Shown here one piece after another: positions 51,153-58,675 of a stretch of DNA of 64,000 bases. Where the stretch lies: contig JASMLG010000073.1 of the NCBI GenBank assembly GCA_030748805.1, positions 33,982-97,981 on the forward strand, written 5' to 3'. The notes below the pieces were generated by a model. It was not told the DNA's origin, made no database searches, and saw only the letters and a list, made by a program, of their open reading frames with translations. Source of the DNA: Phycisphaerales bacterium. Lineage in GTDB: Bacteria > Planctomycetota > Phycisphaerae > Phycisphaerales > SM1A02. Every line of letters starts with the position of its first letter. The stretch's first letter is position 1. The translations under genes were made by a program, and so were the position numbers.

Positions 51153-52783
51153 GTTTGAAGAACGCCAGTTTTGTAGTCAGAAGGCATCTCAAAAGTCGAA
51201 GCAATCGAAAGCGCTTCGATTAACTCGTTGCGCGTTTCTTCTGGGTTAATCATTCGATCCAACCAACCACGAGCGGCACCATAGAAAATATCTTGTTGTT
51301 CGCCATAACTTGCAGTGATTGCAGCGAGTAATTGCTTGCTTTCTTCTGGATCAATTTTTTCGCCGCGTCGCTTACGCGCGGCAAGGTCAATCTGAAGTAA
51401 CGTGTTTGCTGCGGATGACCCGCCCATGACGGCGTACTTTGCAGTTGGCCAAGCAAGTGTAAGGAATGGATCGAATGCACGACCGCACATGGCGTAATGT
51501 CCTGCGCCGTAACTACTGCCAATAATTAAACTTATTTTTGGTACTATGGAATTGCTCATTGCGTTTACCATTTTTGCACCAGAACGAATGATGCCTGCTT
51601 GCTCACTGTCTCGCCCAACCATAAAACCAGTTGTATCATTAATAAAAATTAGAGGTATGCGTTTTTGGTTGCAGTCCATGATAAAACGAGCGGCCTTGTC
51701 TGCTGCTTCGGTGTAAATAACAGCCGGCATGTTTGCAGAAGTTGAAGGACCTCCTTTGCCACCAGCCATTTTCTTTTGAGTTAAACACCTTTGATTTGCG
51801 ACAATCCCACAGGGCCATCCGCCGATTCGTGCATATCCACAAATCATAGATCTTCCATAGTCCGACTTGTACTCGTTGTAACTTTCATCGTCAACAATGC
51901 AGGATAAGAGTTCGTTCATGTCATATTGTTCATGAGAGGCAGCGCGAAATATGGAATCAATTTTATCCGAACCATTTTTTGAATTAAGTGATTCATAAGG
52001 GGGTTCAGATACTGGCTGAACAGACATATCACTGTGAACTAGCGATTGTATTTTTTTAATGCACGACTCATCATCTGGCTCGTGGAAGTCAATTGTTCCA
52101 GAAATTTCTGCATGCATTTCAGCACCACCCAACTCTTCATTGCCAACCTCTTGACCGATTGCTGCCTTAACCAATGCAGGTCCCGCAAGATAAAGTCCAC
52201 TGCCTTCTGTCATTAAAAGAGTATCGCAAAGTACAGGCAAATAACCACCACCTGCGACGCAGTTGCCCATGATTGCAGCAGTTTGAGAAATACCCTTTGC
52301 GGAAATTACAGCGTTGTTCCTGAATACACGACCGAAGTCATCTGTATCTGGGAAAACATCTTCTTGAAGAGGAAGAAAAACTCCAGCGGAGTCGACCAAA
52401 TAAATAATGGGCAATCTTGCTCGCTCTGCTATTGTTTGTGCGCGGATAATTTTTTTGCATGTCATGGGGAAAAATGCTCCTGCTTTGACAGTTGCGTCAT
52501 TTGCAATAATCATGCAATGTTTTCCACCAACCTGTGCAATAGTTGTAACTACCCCCGCAGAGGGGGCTCCGCCATAATTTAGATACATGTTGTAAGCAAA
52601 GAAGAGCCCGCATTCAAATTGTTTAGTTCCACTATCAACAAGTTTATCAATACGTTCGCGTGCAGTTAGACGACCATGTCTGTGTTGCCGTTCTATGCCG
52701 CGATCACCTCCACCGAGTTCGATTTGCTTCGATACTTCTACAAGTTTATCTGTTGCCTGTTTTAGAATTGACGGTTTGCTCAT
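51149..52783 (-). CDS. Acyl-CoA carboxylase carboxyltransferase (beta) subunit
   Basis: A 544-aa carboxyltransferase of the biotin-dependent acyl-CoA carboxylase family (propionyl-, methylcrotonyl- or geranyl-CoA type). Visible blocks: GGGDRGIERQHRHGRLTARERIDKLVD (split) as in methylcrotonyl-CoA carboxylases, GGAPSAGVVTTIAQVGGKHCMIIANDATVKAGAF (split), IGSSYGAGHYAMCGRAFDP and WPTAKYAVMGG. The latter two form oxyanion and biotin sites. Sequence resembles MCCB more than PCCB, but substrate remains open. The biotin carboxylase subunit gene is not in the window. The promoter TATCCT lies 6 nt before the ATG. Confidence 0.9.
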   Translation of the reverse strand: MSKPSILKQATDKLVEVSKQIELGGGDRGIERQHRHGRLTARERIDKLVDSGTKQFECGLFFAYNMYLNYGGAPSAGVVTTIAQVGGKHCMIIANDATVKAGAFFPMTCKKIIRAQTIAERARLPIIYLVDSAGVFLPLQEDVFPDTDDFGRVFRNNAVISAKGISQTAAIMGNCVAGGGYLPVLCDTLLMTEGSGLYLAGPALVKAAIGQEVGNEELGGAEMHAEISGTIDFHEPDDESCIKKIQSLVHSDMSVQPVSEPPYESLNSKNGSDKIDSIFRAASHEQYDMNELLSCIVDDESYNEYKSDYGRSMICGYARIGGWPCGIVANQRCLTQKKMAGGKGGPSTSANMPAVIYTEAADKAARFIMDCNQKRIPLIFINDTTGFMVGRDSEQAGIIRSGAKMVNAMSNSIVPKISLIIGSSYGAGHYAMCGRAFDPFLTLAWPTAKYAVMGGSSAANTLLQIDLAARKRRGEKIDPEESKQLLAAITASYGEQQDIFYGAARGWLDRMINPEETRNELIEALSIASTFEMPSDYKTGVLQT

Positions 52784-52789
52784 AGGTAC

Positions 52790-52795
52790 AGGATA
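52790..52795 (-). promoter_or_regulatory. -10 element TATCCT for the carboxyltransferase gene
   Basis: Ends 6 nt before ATG 52783. It lies between the RNA terminator and the gene, so the gene has its own promoter and does not depend on readthrough. Confidence 0.5.
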
Positions 52796-52804
52796 TCAGA
52801 GTGT

Positions 52805-52841
52805 AAAAAAGCCCGACAGTTGTTTGGGGCAACTGCCGGGC
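52805..52841 (-). terminator. Intrinsic terminator of the candidate RNA
   Basis: Stem GCCCGGCAGTTG/CAACTGTCGGGC (12 bp, one G-T pair) with a 7-nt loop, followed by six T on the minus strand. Confidence 0.9.
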
Positions 52842-52890
52842 AATAGTCCTGTAGGGGCTACACACCTGTAAACCCGTTGGGTCTACGGGC

Positions 52891-53092
52891 TCAGGTTCTG
52901 TGCAGCCCTCTTGTACAGTCTGTTAAATCGATCACTGATCACCTCCTTTTAAACGTTGCCATGCTCAACCGTCACGTCCCACTTGACGCCGCCAAGCCAT
53001 TATTCCCTCTGACTTTCAAAGGGCACACCGCCCAAGGCACCTACCTTGGTCGTTGTGGCTCCTTTTCACGGTTTCCAACTTTTGGTTTTCAT
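52891..53092 (-). other. Chain of micro-ORFs inside the candidate RNA
   Basis: Five tiny ORFs are closely spaced: 53092-53066 (8 codons, MKTKSWKP), 53069-53016 (17 codons, GTG start overlapping the previous stop), 53000-52965 (MAWRRQVGRDG, with AGAGGG upstream), 52962-52939 (MATFKRR) and 52935-52891 (GTG start, MIDLTDCTRGLHRT, with the very strong AAAGGAGGTGATC inside the previous ORF). Only the third and fifth have good ribosome sites. Translation is unproven; chance is possible. Confidence 0.3.
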
Positions 53093-53134
53093 CGCGATTG
53101 GTCTGCCACAAGTACTAAATTTCTATCGGCAAAT

Positions 53135-53229
53135 AATTGACCCGCGGTCCTTTTTTTTAAAAAAACCAATTTAATTGACCCGCGGTCAATTAAATTGGAA
53201 AAAGGTGGAAAAAGGACCGCGGGTCAATT
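53135..53229 (-). terminator. Nested palindrome and intrinsic terminator after ftsK
   Basis: The outer arms 53135-53155 and 53209-53229 are a perfect 21-bp inverted repeat containing GGACCGCGGGTCAATT. Inside, 53166-53198 is a second hairpin of 14-bp arms (CCAATTTAATTGAC) around CCGCG. On the minus strand the inner hairpin is followed by seven T, which makes it the likely ftsK terminator. The outer right arm begins at the ftsK stop codon. The GACC(C)GCGGTC core matches the repeats upstream of parA. Confidence 0.8.
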
Positions 53230-55591
53230 AATTGAGGTCGGGGTCTTCTTCGTCTTCGAGTTGTTGCATTTCTTCCCAGTCCTCGATGGAAATTAGGATT
53301 TCACGTGCAACAGAGCCCTTATGTTCTCCGACAATACCAGCAACAGCCATTTGATCCACTAATCGAGAAGCACGTCCGTAACCAATACCCATTCTCCGCT
53401 GAAGAAGAGAGACCGACCCACGTCCACTTTCAATCATTATTCTAACAGCATCATCGAATAGTTCATCTCGTTCTTGTGACTCCCCACTACAATCACTGCC
53501 AGAACTACTAGGTCTTATTTGAATCAAACTTCGTTCGAAGTTTGGTGTTGCAACTTCCTTCAGATGCTTCACAATAGATCGAATTTCTTTCGGTGAAACA
53601 AACGTGCCTTGCGACCGGTTTGCTGTCGTGCTACCAGGTGAGATGTAGAGCATGTCACCGTTGCCAAGAAGCAATTCAGCACCCTTCGTATCAAGGACAA
53701 TTCGACTATCCATTCCACTACTGACTTTAAACGCAACACGACAAGGCATATTTGACTTGATTAAGCCAGTCACAACTTTAGCCTCAGGTCGTTGCGTGGA
53801 TAGAATCAGGTGAATGCCAACTGCACGTGCCTTTTGCGCAATCCGTACAATCGCTTGCTCTACATCTTTCGCAGTCATCATTAAGTCAGCGAGTTCATCA
53901 ATAATGAAAACGATGTACGGAAGTTTTGTTGGAATACGCGCTTTCTCTTCTTCCGTCTTAGGATCTATGATTTTGTATATCTCGTCTTCAGTAAGTTCGT
54001 TAAAACCATGTAAATCACGCACACCCAATTTTCGGAAAATTTGGTATCGCTCTTCCATTCTTGCAACTGCCCACTCTAAAATTGCAGCAGCACGTCCCAT
54101 CTCAGTCACAACAGGACAAGCGAGGTGAGGAATGTCAGCAAACTGACTTAACTCAACCATCTTAGGATCAACCAAAATCAACTTGAGTTCATCAGGGCGT
54201 TTTGTATACATCCACCCAGCAATAATTGAGTTAATACAAACGCTCTTGCCAGAGCCAGTGGTTCCAGCAACAAGCATGTGTGGCATTTTGGTTAAGTCCT
54301 CAACCATCGGCTCGCCAGAAGCGTCCTTGCCGAGAAACATTGGAAGTCTCATTTTCTCTAACTTTTTGCTGCTCATCAGTTCTTTTATGCTGACTGATTC
54401 GCGTTCTGGATTTGGAACCTCTATCCCAACTGTCTTACGACCAGCAGCGTTGGGTACGATTCGAATGTTCGGAGCCCCCAAACTTCTTGCAATATCACTT
54501 GCAACGCTGTTGATACTCGAGACCTTTGTTCCCGGAGCAAGGTCGATGGAATACAACGTAATTGTTGGTCCTGCTTCAATGCCCGATACCTCCCCATCAA
54601 TACCATACATTTGTAGTGTTTCTTCAAGATCAACGGCCTGTTGTCGAACAACATCTTCGATGGAATCGCCAAAACCATCTTCTGGATCTTCAAGCAAATC
54701 AAGCGAGGGGAAGATGTATCCTTCAAAATTATCAGGGCGCTGAATATCGGATTCTTTTGCTGCCTTCCCACCAGAAGCAACCCGTACCGGCAACTTTGCC
54801 ATTTTCTTTGCAAGTTCAGCAGGCGATAATTTTTTTCGTGGCTCTTCTTCATAATCATCTTCATACTCCTCATCTTCATATTCGTCTTGAGGGTATTCTT
54901 CTTCTTCCCATTCCTCTTCGATTTCTTCGTCTTGTTCAAGTGTTGCGGATGATCGTTGCATTCGAAGAAGCGACAATGGTGAAAGCGAAACTTTTGGTTT
55001 TCGTATACTGGTTGTTTTTTGAAGCCCAATCCAAATTAGGTGTGGAATAGCAAACGCAACTTTTTCTGCCCCAACAACGAGTCCGATTGAGAAGGCAGCA
55101 AAGACGATGAGGAATGCACCAAACCCACTGAAACTTACTTCAAGTTGGGTAACTATTGTTTTTGCTATGAGTCCAGCTTTTGCCCCGGCGAGTGAACCAA
55201 GTTCTGGAAAGAACAATTCGTGGAAACAAGAAACCGCAATTGCCATAATGAGAAAACCAAGAGCACGAACTGCAGTGTGTGTTATTTCTGCACCTCTAAA
55301 TACAAGGCCGACCCATGCTATAACGCCTATTAATAAGATCCAAACACCAAAACCAAGAACGTGATATGTCCAGTAGGCAGCCCAAGCTCCTACCACACCG
55401 CATAGGTTAGCAACGGGATCGTTGTGAACAGCTACTACATGAGAAGGAGGATCTCCAACATTGAATGAAAGCAGCGCAACAGACACAAAAAGTGCGATTG
55501 TTGCACTAGAAATCCACAAAATCCTCGATTTAAGGTCGGCTGATGTTAGGGATGAATGTCGATTTGGCGTACGTATAGCAGTGGATTTCAT
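53228..55591 (-). CDS. ftsK: DNA translocase FtsK/SpoIIIE
   Basis: A 787-aa septal DNA pump. Four to five membrane helices (residues about 20-190) are followed by an acidic linker with a Glu-rich cluster (EEIEEEWEEEEYPQDEYEDEEYEDDYEEE is split here), then the motor: alpha domain, Walker A GTTGSGKSV, Walker B IVFIIDELADLM, and the TQRP block (LILSTQRPEAKVVTGLIKSN split). The C-terminal gamma winged helix (SLLQRRMGIGYGRASRLVDQM split) reads polar sequences. ATG 55591 is preferred over the open-frame start 55645 since TATGTT lies 7 nt upstream and the extra 18 residues look atypical. Confidence 0.95.
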   Translation of the reverse strand: MKSTAIRTPNRHSSLTSADLKSRILWISSATIALFVSVALLSFNVGDPPSHVVAVHNDPVANLCGVVGAWAAYWTYHVLGFGVWILLIGVIAWVGLVFRGAEITHTAVRALGFLIMAIAVSCFHELFFPELGSLAGAKAGLIAKTIVTQLEVSFSGFGAFLIVFAAFSIGLVVGAEKVAFAIPHLIWIGLQKTTSIRKPKVSLSPLSLLRMQRSSATLEQDEEIEEEWEEEEYPQDEYEDEEYEDDYEEEPRKKLSPAELAKKMAKLPVRVASGGKAAKESDIQRPDNFEGYIFPSLDLLEDPEDGFGDSIEDVVRQQAVDLEETLQMYGIDGEVSGIEAGPTITLYSIDLAPGTKVSSINSVASDIARSLGAPNIRIVPNAAGRKTVGIEVPNPERESVSIKELMSSKKLEKMRLPMFLGKDASGEPMVEDLTKMPHMLVAGTTGSGKSVCINSIIAGWMYTKRPDELKLILVDPKMVELSQFADIPHLACPVVTEMGRAAAILEWAVARMEERYQIFRKLGVRDLHGFNELTEDEIYKIIDPKTEEEKARIPTKLPYIVFIIDELADLMMTAKDVEQAIVRIAQKARAVGIHLILSTQRPEAKVVTGLIKSNMPCRVAFKVSSGMDSRIVLDTKGAELLLGNGDMLYISPGSTTANRSQGTFVSPKEIRSIVKHLKEVATPNFERSLIQIRPSSSGSDCSGESQERDELFDDAVRIMIESGRGSVSLLQRRMGIGYGRASRLVDQMAVAGIVGEHKGSVAREILISIEDWEEMQQLEDEEDPDLN

Positions 55592-55598
55592 AGCAATT

Positions 55599-55604
55599 AA
55601 CATA
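55599..55604 (-). promoter_or_regulatory. -10 element TATGTT for ftsK
   Basis: Ends 7 nt before ATG 55591; supports the shorter start. Confidence 0.4.
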
Positions 55605-55691
55605 TCGGCACCATTAGCGTTGTTTACAATAAGGTTTTTTGTCAAATCATTATCAGCCGCCAGTTGTTACAACCTGTTGCAATAAAAGAGA

Positions 55692-56489
55692 TTATGCAAC
55701 CGTATTTAACTCCCCATGGATTCTTAAAATACGAGAACAGCGATCCTGAGAAGTAATCGTGACACAATTGTGAAGATGGGGAAGGTTGTCACTGTAAAGA
55801 TTACGAATAAGACGTGGAGAATTACACTGGCGGGACAAATGCAGGAGGATAATGTGCTGAAGATTTGATTCAGAAGCAATGTGGCAAATTGCAGCAAGTG
55901 ACTGTTCGTTTGATAAATGTCCACTTCCGCCCATTATTCTTGATTTTAGAGAGTCGGTTCTGATGCTATTAAGTTGCATTGCTGGGTCGTAATTTGATTC
56001 AAAGGCAATCCCATCAAGATTCACATATCTGTCGAGTAGTGTTTGGGGAACATGACCAAGATCTGTTGCAAAACCAAAACGAATACTTTCTACGTCAAAA
56101 ATGAAACCAACTGTTCCAAGAGAATCATGTTTAAAGTGAACCGCCTCTACTTTGGAATTATGTAAATCAAAATCATTTTTGAAAGTACTCATGCAACTTT
56201 CATCCAAGCCAATTCGCTGTGCTCTTTTTTTGTGATTTTCATGTAGATGAACCTGAATTCCTCTCTGCATGAATGTTCTGTTCCAAACTGGGTTGAAATG
56301 ATCTCTATCGAAGTGTGTAATTAAAACATCACTAACATCATCCATCGTAAGGTTGTGAGTTCTCATCCTCTCTTTTGTTTGTTTCATCGAAAAACCAGCA
56401 TCAATCATGACCCACTTTTCATTTAAGCGCAACAAACTGCAATTACCCGAAGAACCGCTTCCTAAAACAAAGAAATCTAAGTTACTCAT
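55692..56489 (-). CDS. MBL-fold metallohydrolase, WalJ/YycJ-like
   Basis: A 265-aa metallo-beta-lactamase-fold hydrolase. It starts with the family signature LGSGSSGNCSLL, has IDAGFS (metal and active-site region), the metal motif THFDRDH, then ATDLGH and IILLHLSRQCNSP. In most WalJ proteins the motif is HxHxDH; here it is HxDxDH, so the second His is replaced by Asp. Members may act on nucleic acid in cell-wall control, but the role is not settled. Its start overlaps the lpxA stop by 8 nt. Confidence 0.85.
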   Translation of the reverse strand: MSNLDFFVLGSGSSGNCSLLRLNEKWVMIDAGFSMKQTKERMRTHNLTMDDVSDVLITHFDRDHFNPVWNRTFMQRGIQVHLHENHKKRAQRIGLDESCMSTFKNDFDLHNSKVEAVHFKHDSLGTVGFIFDVESIRFGFATDLGHVPQTLLDRYVNLDGIAFESNYDPAMQLNSIRTDSLKSRIMGGSGHLSNEQSLAAICHIASESNLQHIILLHLSRQCNSPRLIRNLYSDNLPHLHNCVTITSQDRCSRILRIHGELNTVA

Positions 56490-57300
56490 CAGAAACAGTT
56501 ATACCTCTACGTTCACTACGTTTTGGATGAAATGGGGCAATTATTCCACGTCTTGACGATTCAATAAAATTAACATATTCGAGTGCAATTGCGTCGTTAT
56601 CTTTTTTAAGTTGCTCAACTGACGCATGAATGGGCTGTCCGCTTTTGTAAATCAGTTTGTATATTTCTTTTCGACTGCGAATTTCATCCTTGTTCATCCC
56701 GCTTCTTTTCATGCCTACGATATTAATTGACCCAACAATGTTTGGACCAGTCACCATAAAGTAAGGAGGAACATCATAAGAAGCGTAACCCATGCCGATA
56801 ATCATGACGCCTTTTCCAAGCGTTACAAATTGGTGAATATTGGCACTCCCGCCGATGATAACTTTGTCTTGGAGATGAACGTGCCCAGCCAGATGCACAC
56901 AACTTACGATAGTTGTGTTGTTTGCAACTTGGCAATCGTGAGCAACGTGAGAGTTTGTCATAAACATATTGCCGTCACCAATTGTTGTTGGCGACTCTTG
57001 TGTTGCCCTGTGCACCGTTACGCCTTCACGAAACACATTTTTGTTTCCGATGTTTATGCCCGGTTCGAACTTGTCATCTGGAAAGTTAATATCTTGTGCA
57101 GCAAAACCAATATGAGCCGAGGGATAAATTGTGTTATCCGTACCAATATTAAGTTTTCCAGTTAGATAACTTCCACCGATTACCCTTGTTCCATTTCCAA
57201 TTGAAACATCACCAGTTAATACGCAGTTTGGACCAATTGTCACATCGTCTGCTAACTGAATATTCCCATCTAATACGGCTGTCTTGTGAATCTCTTGCAT
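56482..57300 (-). CDS. lpxA: Acyl-[ACP]-UDP-N-acetylglucosamine O-acyltransferase
   Basis: A 272-aa LbH acyltransferase that starts lipid A synthesis on UDP-GlcNAc. The hexapeptide coil is long; NVFREGVTVHRAT is the acyl-binding block, MTNSHVAHDCQVANN contains the catalytic His, and HQFVTLGKGVMIIGMGYASYDVPPYFMVTGPN split plus GMKRSGMNKDEI form the C-terminal helical part. Presence supports an LPS- or lipid-A-bearing outer membrane. Divergent from lipB; transcribed with the WalJ-like gene. Confidence 0.95.
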   Translation of the reverse strand: MQEIHKTAVLDGNIQLADDVTIGPNCVLTGDVSIGNGTRVIGGSYLTGKLNIGTDNTIYPSAHIGFAAQDINFPDDKFEPGINIGNKNVFREGVTVHRATQESPTTIGDGNMFMTNSHVAHDCQVANNTTIVSCVHLAGHVHLQDKVIIGGSANIHQFVTLGKGVMIIGMGYASYDVPPYFMVTGPNIVGSINIVGMKRSGMNKDEIRSRKEIYKLIYKSGQPIHASVEQLKKDNDAIALEYVNFIESSRRGIIAPFHPKRSERRGITVSDE

Positions 57301-57327
57301 TTGAAGGGTATCATCTCAAGAATTCAC

Positions 57328-58020
57328 ATGTCGTGCCAACTAAACATAGAAGATCTTGGAAAAATTGCTTATGAGCAAGCACTAGAACTGCAAAGGATTA
57401 CTCAAAAAAAAGTAATTGAACTCCGAGGTGACCCTAGTCCGACTCAATTTAACCTCCTCCTTTTGGAGCATGACCCACCCGTTATTACCGTCAGTAAACG
57501 CAAGGATGTATTGAAAAATTTAGTATCCACAAAAGGTCAACTGGCTCAGCACGGTGTTAAAGTTGTGAATACTGATCGAGGTGGTGACATTACTTACCAC
57601 GGTTTGGGGCAACTTGTTGGATATCCAATTTTCGATTTGAACGCTCTCTCACTACGATTACATGGTTATATGCGATTTTTAGAAGGAACAATTATTAATG
57701 CTCTGAAACACTTTGGAATTGATGGAGAAAGAGATGAATGCGCTACAGGTGTTTGGGTAGACGGAGAAAAAATATGTGCAATGGGAGTACGCGTTTCAAG
57801 ATGGGTATCTATGCATGGTTTTGCATTAAACGTCAATCCAAATATGGAACATTTTAAATTGATAATTCCTTGTGGGTTAGAGGGAAGGAAAGTTACTTCT
57901 TTGCAACAACTCCTGTTAGGAAGTTGTCCGAGTATGAGCGAAGTCAAAAAAGTTGTAGCGAACGAGTTTAAAAAAACTATTGCTGATCAAGTCCAAGTTC
58001 AGAAAGAACATCGTCTGTAA
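57328..58020 (+). CDS. lipB: Octanoyl-[ACP]:protein N-octanoyltransferase
   Basis: A 230-aa enzyme transferring octanoyl groups to E2 and GcvH apoproteins. Signature RGGDITYHGLGQLVGYPIF, VWVDGEKICAMGVRVSRW with the catalytic Lys and LIIPCGLEGRKVTSL with the catalytic Cys are all present. ATG 57328 gives a family-like N-terminus; the frame stays open to GTG 57286. lipA is not nearby. Converges with ompH, overlapping it by 44 nt at the 3' ends. Confidence 0.93.
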   Translation: MSCQLNIEDLGKIAYEQALELQRITQKKVIELRGDPSPTQFNLLLLEHDPPVITVSKRKDVLKNLVSTKGQLAQHGVKVVNTDRGGDITYHGLGQLVGYPIFDLNALSLRLHGYMRFLEGTIINALKHFGIDGERDECATGVWVDGEKICAMGVRVSRWVSMHGFALNVNPNMEHFKLIIPCGLEGRKVTSLQQLLLGSCPSMSEVKKVVANEFKKTIADQVQVQKEHRL

Positions 58021-58672
58021 TATCAATTCCTTCTGGAAGCCGGAGAGCAGTACGTAAACGTATTTGCATAATCGTTGAATCTGGATTTCCTTGTTCAAAA
58101 TCTCGATCTGGAGGGATAAACCTTAACACCATGTCAATGTTCATGCGGTCAGCGACCACATTTACAGAATCAATTATTTCGCTATATGACTCTTGCATTT
58201 GCTCAGAGAGTAGTGCTGCTCTAGCATCAGCCCCATATTTCTGCATATTTTGAAATTCAGCGTAAATTTGTTCAGCACGTTGCCTGAGGTCATGGGATTC
58301 TGGGTCGTCTGGTTCAAGAGACTTTCCCTCTTCAAGTATTGCATCAAGAGCTTTTCGAGAACCAGAGATTTGTTCTTCAAGTTCTTCGTTTAAATCATTG
58401 CGTGCTTCTTGAAAGTGTTCTGCCCTCATTAGTTGTGACAGAGCTTTTCCTGTTTCCATAAAACCAATAGACCAAGCAGTATTTGTTTTATTTTCTCCCC
58501 AAGACAAGTGTCCATCGTTATTTTTTAGCGTTAAATCTCCATCTTTACCAGTAAGTTCAATGGAGTCAGCGGGTCCTATTACGCCAGTTTCTTCGTTTCC
58601 GTCTAGCGAAGTTACACCAGCACCAACTAGAAGAGACGCTGCAATAGTTGTGTTAATCAGATAGTGTTTCAT
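57977..58672 (-). CDS. OmpH/Skp-like periplasmic chaperone
   Basis: A 231-aa protein: signal-like N-terminus (MKHYLINTTIAASLLVGAGVTSL), a beta segment (LTLKNNDGHLSW), then a long charged coiled coil (residues about 85-185) with FQEARNDLNEELEEQIS and the C-terminal strand that in Skp trimers forms the body. The Skp pattern of N-terminal strands, long helices and closing strand is present with an extra N-terminal region. It would hold unfolded outer-membrane proteins. Last gene of the panC operon, 3 nt after lepA. Confidence 0.75.
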   Translation of the reverse strand: MKHYLINTTIAASLLVGAGVTSLDGNEETGVIGPADSIELTGKDGDLTLKNNDGHLSWGENKTNTAWSIGFMETGKALSQLMRAEHFQEARNDLNEELEEQISGSRKALDAILEEGKSLEPDDPESHDLRQRAEQIYAEFQNMQKYGADARAALLSEQMQESYSEIIDSVNVVADRMNIDMVLRFIPPDRDFEQGNPDSTIMQIRLRTALRLPEGIDITDDVLSELGLDQQ

Positions 58673-58675
58673 TGG

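Larger units (their letters stand above)
52805..53110 (-). ncRNA. Candidate structured non-coding RNA, unidentified
   Basis: The gene-free space between ftsK and the carboxyltransferase gene appears to encode a minus-strand RNA of about 300 nt, bounded by the ftsK terminator upstream and its own intrinsic terminator downstream. Stems visible: GTGGC/GCCAC (closing the 5' domain), CCAAGG/CCTTGG, CCCTTTGA/TCAGAGGG, CGTCA/TGACG, GATCAGTGATC, CTGTACA/TGCACAG (one mismatch), CCCGT/ACGGG, TGTAG/CTACA. It contains AAAGGAGGTGATC (complement of 52937-52949), a 13-nt complement of the usual 16S rRNA 3' end. It lacks the signatures of RNase P RNA, tmRNA, SRP RNA and the common riboswitches I know. The 5' end is estimated. 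Confidence 0.6.

Noticed and set aside
52937..52949. Fragment of a 16S rRNA 3' end (GATCACCTCCTTT on the plus strand)
   Set aside because: Flanking bases do not match 16S helix 45 and no other rRNA sequence is near; read on the minus strand it is a super Shine-Dalgarno-like sequence.
52877..53140. An 87-codon plus-strand ORF antisense to the candidate RNA
   Set aside because: No recognisable family, no ribosome site, and the minus strand has the terminator and the structured features.
54183..54743. A 186-codon plus-strand ORF inside ftsK
   Set aside because: Shadow of the strongly conserved ftsK motor domain on the other strand.
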